The notes under the pieces are model-generated. The model had not been told where the DNA came from and did no database searches. It was given only the letters and a program-made list of their open reading frames with translations. From positions 2,321,001 through 2,385,000 of the forward strand of contig NC_092563.1 in NCBI RefSeq assembly GCF_037975245.1: DNA of 64,000 nucleotides, in the 5' to 3' direction. Origin of the DNA: Apostichopus japonicus. Its lineage: Eukaryota; Echinodermata; Holothuroidea; Aspidochirotida; Stichopodidae. The stretch's first letter is position 1, and each line of letters opens with the position of its first letter. A program made the position numbers and the translations under genes. Shown here piece by piece: positions 1 to 12,100 of this stretch.

Positions 1-102
1 CTGCGACTTGACGAGGGTGAGGGAGATCCAGGAATGAGGGATGTAGTCCTTCACTGTTCTCTGCATCATTGATTTGTGCACCTTACTGTAAACCTCTGAC
101 AC
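1..102 (-). CDS. RHPN: RHPN coding exon 9, cut by the window edge
   Basis: Acceptor GTTGATAG before 102. 34 codons run to the window edge: VSEVYSKVHKSMMQRTVKDY, then IPHSWISLTLVKSQ, matching the GEVYQQLHAAM and IPYSWASLACVKA segments of vertebrate BRO1. The exon may extend past base 1. Confidence 0.88.
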   Translation of the reverse strand, partial: MSEVYSKVHKSMMQRTVKDYIPHSWISLTLVKSQ

Positions 103-3100
103 CTATCAACAACAAAAAACAATAAATTACCTCCTTAAATGATGAACTATGGATGGAGCAAAATTCAAAGAAAACATTAGAACACCATAGAAATGAAAAT
201 AACTTTTATTACAAATCTCTTTACCATTCACTGTCTACTTGATCCACAACTAACCATTACAAAGCTTGAACTAACTTTACTTTAAACTTTCTTTTTGGTA
301 TTGTTTATTGATAACTAACTTTGCTCCCTCTCTCTGTCTCTCAATTTTTTTTTTTTTAAACTTTTAGGCAAATACAGAATTATTTTATTTGATTTTTTTA
401 GGTACTAATTTATTCAAGAATGAATATATTTTCCCTTTGCATCCTCTGCCACTTTCTTATCATTCCACTTTCTTCAGAGCTGTCTTCACCTGAGTTGCTT
501 TGCAAGTTTCAACATCACCCTCCCCTTCCCCATCCCCTCCCCTTCCCCATCCCCTCCCCTCCCCTAATCACAGGCCTTCAGCCTCCCTCCAATTTTCCAT
601 CTGACAATACTCACCAAAACAGCCTCTTGAGATACCCTGAAGCAAGCCTCCAGATCAAAGCTGACACCCCCCAGAACTGTCTTCTCATATAGACACTCCT
701 GAGCTTGTCCCTGTACGAATAACAAGTTGAGGATAGAAAGAGTTCAACATATATTAACAGTGGTAGATATAACCGGTGCACTTGGTGTCGAGGGGAAGGG
801 GATGGGGAGGGGGGACAGGGAATTGAGAAGTGTAGTAAATACATGCTAACAGTTTTGTTTAACAGAACAAATTTGCCTACATCGTATACTACGAAAAATT
901 TTAACACGGTTTGCATTAATCACCATTTCACAATTACGAGTTGAGTCACAGACAGGTACGAAAATTGGCCATTTTGAAATTTGAGAATTTAATTTGACAT
1001 GCAGTGCTGATGAAACACACCCAAAAAGATACACATGTAGACACACACCCACACACCATCATGAAAGTGGCCATGACACGAAAATTTCAAAGTCCTATAT
1101 TTTTGGGATTCATCAAAGAATGTTCTCTGGAACATGTATCAACCAATCTGCCAGTTTAAAACTTGATTTTTCAAGTCGAAAATTGAGAATGAATTTACCC
1201 TTTTCGGCGTTTGAAACTTTGTTTACTCGAAAATTTTCCGATTCGCATGACGTCATGTGACGTCACGTTTTGAACACATTTGTTGTCGCTGCATACGATC
1301 CTCCGAACATACCATTCACGTACACAGTAGACAAGTACACATACCACTAGTAGTTACTAAACAAAACACCGATCACAAGTGCGATATCAAATCAAAATTT
1401 CCTGTGAAATGGCGGATCCAGAACCAATTGCGGCAACCGAAGTTCAAAGTGATAATGGTTCTTCACTAGGCAGTGAAATTGGGCTATAATTGGAGTGCCC
1501 TTTCTCATATTCGAAGCAGAGAGTGAAGGCGATGATCATTCCAATATTGAACCGAACGTTGAGGGTGGAGCGGAGGTGTTAGAACCGTATCAGTTCGAGC
1601 CTGTTAAACGAGCCGAAATTGAAGCTCCACAACATATCGAAGAAGAAATCCGTTCGAAACCATTGCAAGGAACATACAACGTGGTAAGAATTTATTAACG
1701 AAGCATTTAAAAACAAAATCCAGTCCATTTTGTGCATGTGTTGTTGGAATTCGCGGAACACCCTAAACCGTATTGTGCGTTGTGTTACGGTAACTTACAA
1801 CCCATATGTAAAGTGTGAAGTACTAGTAGGGTTGGTTGCATACTGAAAGTTTGGCTCGGGGATGTAAGCTGCATTATGCAGCCATGCTAGGTAGGCATAT
1901 GTGTTATTTCATACTCATTATTACTTGGCTAGTACTTTGGCCTGGAGTTTTGCAAATCAATTTTCTGAAACAAAAGAATGTTTCATGATACATGGAAGGT
2001 GTAAAATCACAACAAATGTAACCATAACTGTACATTGTATGCCTGCTTGATATTGTGGACATCATGGCCAACATTAATACATTTTGAACTTTTATAAATT
2101 TTTTCCCAGGCAGTACAGATACATAGCCTACGGTCAACAGGTTCAATGATACTTGGGGTTCCTAGCAAGACACGTCAGGGTTGTGCTACCATCATGTGCA
2201 GTCCAAAGGATCAGAAGTGATTTTCCAGCCAATGGTCATTACACTGGATTCAAGTTGCCAGGAGAAAACTCATTGTATAGGAAGCCTTGGTTGAGAAATT
2301 CCTCCAGAAACACCTTTTCTAAACTACGATTGTGTTGGATTATCAATCCGTCAGGGTTCCCTCAGTGTTGATATATTGAAATTCAAGACTTTTAATTCAG
2401 GATGAAAAGGTTATTTTCCAGACCCAACATCAACAATGAAAGAAAAGGCATGTTTTGAAGCATTTGGACACAAGTATTGGCGTGACCGTGATGTCATATA
2501 ATATGTGCATAAGGGAACGGGCATTGACCTTTTTAGGGGCATTTACCTCCCAGACGTTTGATTCGTACCTTTAATCTGGAAGCCAAAATATCCATATCAC
2601 CAATGATATTTGACAGAAAAGTCATAATAAAGACCAATGGAGGCAGCAGAACTCTTGAATGTTTAGACTTTGTTTCTTCAGCAGCAGTTGGTTTGTTTTG
2701 TAGTCTTTCTTCAAAAACTCAGCTGGACACCCTGTTAATGGTCTTCGATTGTTTTAATGCGTGTGATGCTGTGTTTCACATTGCCCATCAGTGTTGTACG
2801 TGTCGTCGTGCTTGTGTAACATTTTTGCATGTGAGTTATTTCGTGCAGTGTTTCTTGGTTTAAATAACCCTTTATTGTATTTGCTTCTGGATTATTCTAA
2901 TTAATTTGTCATAACAACGATTGATAGCGATGGACATGCAACTGCTTTGTAGGCTTAAAGCCAAAAAATTCATGTAAGTTGTTTTCTTTTAACCTCCTTT
3001 GATGTCACAATTTACATTAGTGTAATTTAAGAATGATAATGTTTATGGAAAGTACAGTTTTACTTTTATATCATATAATACAATGATTGTTGTTCATGTT

Positions 3101-6100
3101 AGTTCAGATTGTCCAGAATGACTGTCTAGAACTGATATTGAATAAATTTTGTTCAATGATTTAACACTTGAACTATGTGGTGTGAATTTTTGGCTCTGTG
3201 ACTTTAAAATAAATCGCTTTGAGATTTAATTAAACACCCTTTGGAATAAAATCTTTTTACCTACCTATTTTGACCCATCCCCATTACCCCCACTCCCTCC
3301 ACAACATAAAAAATGGTTTTCCTGGAATAGGAATAAGAAATTATTGCTATAACTAACTGATCCAGCATATTCCAGAAATAAATTGGGGCACTGAGATTTG
3401 TTCACAAGAAGATGTAACCCATTGCTTCTGAAGCTAACCTCATAGCTTATTAGTATACAATAGAGCAATGAAGGGGGTGTTAATTTAGATGATACAGTAA
3501 AATCTCTTCGTCTATTGCGACTTCAGTGTAGTAACGCTAATACTATAGTACTACTAGTGCTCGGCGCGCTACCTCCTAAGGATCGCCACTTGCCCCATTG
3601 GAGGTTTCCTGTTCCCCGATCTGGTCTTCAGAGTAGTTTTTTTGTGGATTACTTGACAGAAGAATGACTCTTTTATGTCGAACCGTTAAAGTCCATTTGT
3701 TTTATTTCATAACAAAAAGGAGGGATCGTAGTATGCTTCCGTGAAGTGTTCGCTTCATTCGGAGCTGCATACTGGCTAGGCCCAGTGAAATCGGCGCTGG
3801 TGTTGTGCACTAACTTGGTCATAATCGCCGTGTTATTTTCGTCCTTCAGCCATGGATGAAGGCTAATTGCATGGGTAATGATATTTATGCAGCCCCCAAC
3901 AACACAACGGACCGGCATTTCTCTCGGATAGTTTACAACAGTTGTAAAACAAACTTGAAATTTCTAACGATATAGCGTAATACAGTGGTTGTTCTCTCAG
4001 TGTAAATGTGCGTGTACTGTATATAGAACGGTATGATCGTCGCGCATCCGATACATGCCTGGGCTTTGCACGTGTGTTCCTAACATGACGTCATCATTGT
4101 CTTGTTGTGAAATCGCATTCTCAGATATCTATTTTCGGATGCGAATATTAAAACGTTAATTACTAATTAGTCCTTGAGGTTTTCAAGGTGTTGAGGATAG
4201 TTTTGAACATAGATTTTCTCATAGATTCAGAGGAAGTTACTCTCGATGAGTTGGATTTTTCGTGTCATGGCCTCTTTAAGGAAAGAAGTTGCCCATGGTA
4301 TCAAAAGCTATTTTCCTCTAGAAAAGGAAACAAAGCCGCTTCACTTTGTGTACCATTTGTTTTTGGAGGGGGGAGCAATCAAAACTTTTTATAAGATAAG
4401 CTATGTCACTAAACAACTATTAAACACTGCATGATTACATGTCTCCATAAGCATAGTCTGCAAACTTGCCAGCTACAAATTTGTCCCAACTTTAATTATA
4501 TTAATGACTAATTACTATTGGTCTAGTGCAAAATTAACCTTGAGATGATCTCAGTTTTGATACAATCATGCAGTGAGCAACACTTCTTTAGGTTCTGACA
4601 ATTCCTCGAATCCATTATCATCTGTATACAGCAGTATCACAATACAGTTAATTATACAGTGAAATTCAGAACCAGGACTAAATTTATTGCCAAATCTGAT
4701 TCATTACAAGTAGAGCATGATAGACCCAGAGCACCAGGAGAAGTTGTTCACAAATGTTCACCTTGGGCAGGCATTCACAAGTCTTCACTCACCACCTACT
4801 GGTAAACAGACAAGTGAATGTGTAGGGTCAAAGGTCAGCATCATATAGATAGAGAAGATGTGCAGTGGTTAAACAATTCACCCATAGGGGACATGTATGT
4901 CAGTAACAGGTTTGAAGAGAGGGCTAATGGTAAGTGAAGAACAGGTTAATAAATATGAATGGGGAATAATAAAAACACCCCAAATCTAAGGGTCAGGTTC
5001 CATGCTTCGTCGTCGTCTCACCTGCATTAGAACCATGAGAGTTTTCAGGACTGCTGTGCTCATGTCATTAGACGGAGCATGACTGAAATTTTCAGACAAG
5101 TAATGGAAGACTCCCGCTGACCTCTGGAAGTAATCAACAGCTGCTGTGATTCCTCCCCTCGAACTTCGATCCTGAAAAACAAGCAGCCGAGAAAACTTGG
5201 AAGTTAAGGGCAGGGTCGTAGAAGAAAGTGTTAACAGCGAGCAAACTTTCTTGACACCAGACAACTTCTGCTGCCAATATGTTTCATTAAATTTGCACCT
5301 GTTTCTTCTCAGATGTATGGTAGCTCAAATATTTAAAAATACATTTAGTGTTTTGGATCTTGTCCAAGATCTTTTCCGTCCCAAAGAGAAGGGTACAAAT
5401 GACATCATTCCAAATGAAGGTTAATCCAAGCTAATTAAAGTGCACCTAAAAATAGATGTATTCATGTCACCAGTCTCAGTCAAGACACATAGATTTTTTT
5501 TGCCAATAAGATATAAATGAATTTTGGTTCAGATGATTCCTGGCTTAAGGAAAGGTTCTCCTAATTTTTAAACTTCAAATCATTCCTTCAAAATTAAAAA
5601 AAACAAAACAGGAAAAATAAAAAAAGGAAAGGTTTCATCTGCACATACTCTTTATCACTTTCGTTATTTTAAGCAGTGCTCAAGTAAATTTTAATCGTAG
5701 TTTCAGAACTGTTGTGGCAAAGGAAACAAAGTAATTAAGGCTAAGATTTGTCATAGCTGATTGGTTCCATTTGAGGTTCTAAATGAGCACATTATCGTTA
5801 GAGGCGGAATCCGAAAACATCCGGTAAACTACAATTGACTGATATCCAAAGAGTTTTAACGGAGGTGATGAGTTGCAATTTGTTTTTTATGGAAGCTATT
5901 AACATGGGTCCTGTTAAAATACAGTAGATGCACTTGAAAAATCTAAAAACTTAAATTACTAATATAAACTCTCATAAATATGACATGTTAAAGAGTTCCC
6001 AGAACCTACACATGTAATTCATGCTCTCTGTTCTGCATAAAAAGGCTTTTCTTTTAAAATCACTGCTATGGCATTATTTCCTGTAACAAAGCGAAGGGTG

Positions 6101-9100
6101 CCATGTGAGGGTGGGCAAGGGGGTGGGGAGGGGGGTACTGGAAAGTGAACATAACAACTTAGAACTTGTCTACAGTAAAATCAAGTTCAATATGTAACCT
6201 TAAGTTAGAGATTTGAATGTCTTTGTGTAAGAGCAGGGAGTTGTTATGGAACACCCTGGTAAGAGTGAAGGCACTCAAACAAAAGACAATTTTACAGATA
6301 TGGTCACTTCCCAATTGGCCCCCCAATCTTTGAAATTGGAAGAAAACTTTTGCCTGAGGAAAATGGTTTGTCAAAAAAGAAAACTTGTTGGTTGAGAGAA
6401 AACTTTGGAGCCAACAATAACCTAAGAATTTTGGGGTTGGTTTACTTAACTTTAACTTAAGTTGTTACAAACTTTTTAGATTTGCTTACCTGTCTAGCAC
6501 CCATCTGTGAATAAACTGCACCAATATTGAACAAAATACTCCCTTTCTCAAAAGCTATTGATTTCTGAAGAGATGGAACTCCAGTTAAAGCATCATACCT
6601 GTTAAGATAAAGTAATTATACTTGACTGTTACAGATAATAAGAGATATAGTTTTTGCACAACTAAACTAAAAATAAAGCTATAAGAAAGCAGTGGAAATA
6701 ATAATTTCAGTTAATCAACCACTTTAACCCCCTAAATTTGATTTATTCACTTAAATACCAATCAGTAGATTAACCTTCTAATCCTTTTAATCCAACAACC
6801 CAAATAAGTCAATTTTACTGGCAAGCAGGTGAAAAATCTTTTAAAAATCAGTTTCTTGACAACAAAAATACATACCACTGGAAGTAAATGCCGCTCTTAT
6901 GACTTTTATCTGGTGGGAAGAATCTGTTTTCGACAAAGTACAGTTGGTTGTAATATTCATACAGTAGTTCGATGCCTTGGAGGTTTCGTACCGGAGTTCT
7001 CACAGCCTGGTGGGGTGATTGAACGAGATCAAAATTATTTTGCATTTGTAATTACAATCTAACTATAATATTACACGATTAATATTAGCATCGCAGTGGA
7101 GGTTTGCAAAATAATTCACAATCTTGTTCCTCAAAGAAGCAAAAAATGTGTAGACCAACTTAAAGTGTCTGATCAGGTTTTTTTCCAGTGCATTTCCTAA
7201 CAGTTAATATTTTGCTAAAGGGTAAAAGCCTAGGTAGGATACAGTGTTAAAAGAACCAAAACAGACCATACAGTGTAACATAGATAAGTTTTGCTTACTG
7301 TTCAACATAGGCAAATGAGGGTGGTGTAAACTTAATCTTATGTCACAAAGCAGTGGCCCTGAAAATCTTCAAAACGGGTAAGAGAGGAGTAAGGAAGGTG
7401 CAGTAAATTCTTCTATAATTTGTGTCCTTTAAATTTGAGACTGTAAAGACTCATTACACTAGGGAAGTCTACAATGTCATTTGGAGGTGTGCATTTACAT
7501 GTTACAAAATAAAAGAAACTTTAGTCTACCAAGAGTCTGGAAGTATTTGAATATTTTGAAGATAAAATCCTATAATGTTATTCCTTTTTACCATGTTTAC
7601 TTCCATAGCAAGGACTTGTAGGTGGACTATAACCAAAACAGAAGTGACCTTAGATAGCAGGAAGAGGTAGGGTCATTGCTATGGTAACATAGCCATCTCA
7701 ATATGAGTATAGTACTGTATGTGATAGTCCTACCAATTACTCCATACTTCTCACTAACATACCTGTCTCAGGTTCATAAATGCCGTCATTTCTTTCTGGT
7801 ACTTTGATCCATCTTCGCTGTAATGTTCCAAAATGTAGTCCTAAAATGTTGAATCAAAGTTGACAAAAATCAGAAAAGAAAAAAATTATTATTGTGCCTT
7901 CATCCCTGAATATAATGTACTTTGTACTTGATCACTGAGGGAATTTTCACTATGAGAAATGCACAAGAATATTAACTTTTTTACATCTTTCAATGTCATC
8001 ATGCGAGTTGCCCCTCAACTTTGTTATTTAGTACAAAGATGAAATATAGTGAGGGCATCCTACTATCTTATACAGTATAATTCTCAGAGAGAAAGGGATC
8101 GCTATGCCTAATTAGTTTATTCTTAAGACCTTCATATTAGAGCCTGAGGTTCATGTTAACACTAACTCTAAACCATCACTTCCCATTACTTTACCATGTC
8201 ACAGAGGTACTCATATTATTATGGTACCCAGTCTTAGGTACTCACATTTGAGAGGTGACATGATATGTCCTTCATTATTCAGTAAAAGTCAAAAAGACAC
8301 AATCTTGAGGATTAAGGTAATGAATGCTCTTTCGAAAGCCAAGCATAAACATTTAGTGTCATCAAGATATTAAGAGTTAACTCAAATTAGTCAGGGGGAG
8401 GCAGGGTGGGGGGGGGGTGGAAGTAATCACAGAGAAAGGTATCCTGATATCCAATTCTTTTGTTTCTTTTAGACCCAAGGGGATCATGGGTACACTCTTG
8501 AGGTAGCTCTCTGTCTGGTACGCCTCCACTTCACTGTTAAGTGAAGACAGTTCTTCCTTCAGAAGCTGTAGATTGGAATTCACAAAGCTCAGTTCCAGGG
8601 CTACCTGTTCTTTCAGCTTTCTGTTTGTTGCAGCTCTGTATAAGAAAGAATATTTAGCAGATAATTGCAACTGATGTAGCAATAAAAAAAAAAGGTGTTG
8701 TAGGGGGGGGGCGGGGGGGAGGGAAAGATAAGAAAAAACAGTTGTTTCTATATTCCCATGTTCAGGAGGCCCTAATTGTCAAATCAGTATCTCAATTTTG
8801 GAGCATAGGGAGTGGGGTACCAATCAACAGCTTATTTATTTTATTTTATTTATTTTTATTTTTTATTTATTTTTATTTTTCTTATTATCTTCAATGCAGA
8901 GTACCGTACATTCATCCTTTCACATCAATTCTCTTTCAATACTGAGAAATGTGTGCATACGTATCTAGTTACCGTAGTACAGGTAAGGTATAAGGACATG
9001 TCCATCCAAGCATTCACATTAATTTTCATTTCTCTTCCCCTTTTGCATTTAGCCTTGCTGACCCATGGTGTGATTTGCTATAAATTAGTTAAAAATTGCG

Positions 9101-12100
9101 GATTCTTATAAATTTGCAAATGGTCAGTAATTTCATAATTACACAGAAAGATTTTTCATGAAATATATTTTTAGGATCACTCAAAAACTTTGAAACACCT
9201 GTTCAAACAAGGATTCCAAATTAATAGCTGTATGTACCAGTTCTTTCAATTGATGTAAAAATCTAGTTCCATCCCGTATAGATGGCCTACAGTACATTCA
9301 GTCCACATTGATCATGAGTGGTTACAAGTATGTATGCATGGAAATGTGAAGTGGGTACAGTAGATGCACAGTCACAGTAAACCATGTATTATATTCATGA
9401 ACATGTTTCCCATGTACATGCATGTATTTAGTAGCTGTTAATGTTGGCAAGAAAGGTCACTGGAAAAGGAAATTTGAAAACTATGATGATACCACCAACA
9501 AAATAGAAAACTTCATGTTCAGCCATTGCCCTCTTATATCAGGACTGTGTCCATGTGATTATGCAGCAACTAAAGTATAGTACTGTACAGGGTATGTATA
9601 ATACAGTATGACACATACAGTATGGCACATACAGTATGAGACATACAGTATGAGACAAACAGACATATGAGACATACAGACATATGAGACATACAGTATG
9701 AACATATAGTACTGAGACATACAGTATGAAACATACAGTATGAGACATATAGTACTGAGACATACATTATGAGACATACAGTATGAGACATATAGTACTG
9801 AGACATACAGACATATGAGACATACAGTATGAGACATATAGTACTGAGACATATAGTACTGAGACATATACTAAGTACTGAGACATACAGTATGAGACGT
9901 ATACAGTATGAGACATATAGTACTGAGACATATAGTACTGAGACATAGTACTGAGACATATAGTGCTGAGACATACAGTATGAGACCTACAGTATTAGAC
10001 ATATAGTATAAGATATTATTAGACATATAGTGCGAGGCATACAGTATGAGACATACAGTACAGTATGAGGCATACAGTATGAGACATACAGTATGAGACA
10101 TACAGTATTAGACATATAATATAAGATATATATTATTAGACATATTATGAGGCATACAGTATTAGACATACAGTATGCCTCATACTGCATATCTCATAAT
10201 GCATGTCTTATACTGTACATGTCTAATAAAGTACGCCTTATACAGTACGCCTAATCAATGTCTATTACATTATGTCTATTTCTGTGTCAAAATGCTCAAT
10301 TGAAAACACCTAACACATGAACTAACGTAAAAGGCTAAGAAACTGTGCAATGATATACAGTATATGTGATGTGCATGTACTGTAAATAGGGCAATTGATG
10401 AAAATGGGCTGATGCCATTCATTGTCACCTCAATTCAGTACTGTTAAGATTCAATAGGGATTACAAGGTATTGTCTGCTTCTCTAATAGCTGTGGCCATT
10501 GAGGGTTGCAACCACCTACTAGGATAATACTGTGAAGTAAGATTAGCATACTCAACAGATAAAGTACTACAGTTACAGTACTATCTACCTGGCAACACAT
10601 CTATAGCCAATAATCAAGCGATAAAATCTTGAAAGAAAATTCTAGCCCAGATGCTATGTCATTTTTTCGTCTACAGATATATTGTTAAACCAATTGTGTT
10701 GAGCTTGCAACAAGCTTTTAAAAAGCGAGTTAATTTAAGTACTCAGCGTTCTAACCAACGGTTTGATACATAATGAGGCGTCTCATGTTTTTAATCACTT
10801 TTATATCTTACAAAACTGAAACTCAGAAATTGCATTGGAAAATTTGGAATCTATGTATCCCTCATACATGTATCATTACATCAATTATCAGAAAGTACCA
10901 TGAACCATCTGCAGTCACAGTACTGCAGAAAAGTTAAAGATGACCACAAAATCAAAAAGAAATAGTTCAGTCCAAACCCCTCAGTTTCAATCAGAAGACA
11001 GGAAAGAGGGACAACAAATATGCCAATGTACTGATAGAGTACTAAGAGTCACCTTAAATGAGAAACATCAAACTTGCATTTTTCCTTCAGGAATTTGTTA
11101 ATTTATCAATTGGCTTTGATCGCTTTAGAAACAGCAACAAATTTTAGTATCATATAGTAACCTATAACTAAGAGTTCCAGGGTTATGAGCCTAAAAGTTT
11201 GAAAGCTAGATAACTTTGTTAGTACTATTGTACTAAGACAACACCACCAGTTGACTTGTACAGTAGATGTAAATTTTTATCTAAATCACAGTAACCCAGT
11301 TAATTTCATTTAAATTTTGTCCTAGATGACTGAGGGCGTAATCCAGTCATAGTGTTTACCATAGGTAAATAGGAAAGTAGTAAACATAGAGCCAGAGAAC
11401 AGGTAAGAGAGAGAGGAACAGAATAAGTATTTCAAAATTGTGGTACAGTACTCTCAGCATGCTTCAAACATCGGTCAGTCTCTCTTTAGGGGGATACCAC
11501 CCCAAGCTCTCCTACTCTCCTGTCCCCATCCGCACTCCCTCCCTCCACAGCCATACATACATACATACACACATACACACAGACAGACACACATCATGAC
11601 ACGTCACATATAGACACACACACACACACACATACATGTATAGTACTGTATGTACACACACACACACGCACACACACACATGCTGATAACTGTATCTACT
11701 TGACATTTACTCAGTTACTCATGGAACATCAATCTTGAAACATCCGAAACCGAACCAACTACGCATCAATTATAATTCAGTTGGAATTTAACTTAATTTG
11801 ATTTTCTATGAAACCTCGACAGTTTTCACACCAGGAGAGGGAGAGGAGAGGTTTAGTACAAATTACTGTTCTTCTCTTCAAAGATTCCATCACAGAGCTA
11901 CTACAACCATATGCCAACTATTACATGAAGGCCACTGATCTGTAGTCCATCATTTCAGTACATGATATTAACTTTGATTTTAGTATTTAGTATGCATCCT
12001 ATGTAAGCTGTAGTCATATTCATACTGTTATTTGTCATACATAGTAACAGTCTTACTCAGCAGAGACATATTACCAATCTCGACTACCCCAATTGCCAAT

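Larger units (their letters stand above)
711..5021. other. RHPN intron 7 with decayed gene relics
   Basis: About 4.3 kb between RHPN exons 7 and 8. It holds a P2X7-C-like relic on plus, a THAP relic on minus (both listed separately), CRE-like motifs near both, and otherwise AT-rich unique sequence. From about 2400 to 3640 and from 4110 to 5000 I see nothing codable. Confidence 0.75.

Noticed and set aside
9539-10190. Overlapping minus-strand frames of 67-134 codons rich in Tyr, Cys, Ser, Val and Leu
   Set aside because: They are translations of a 14-15-bp minisatellite in several frames; no splice sites or family features.
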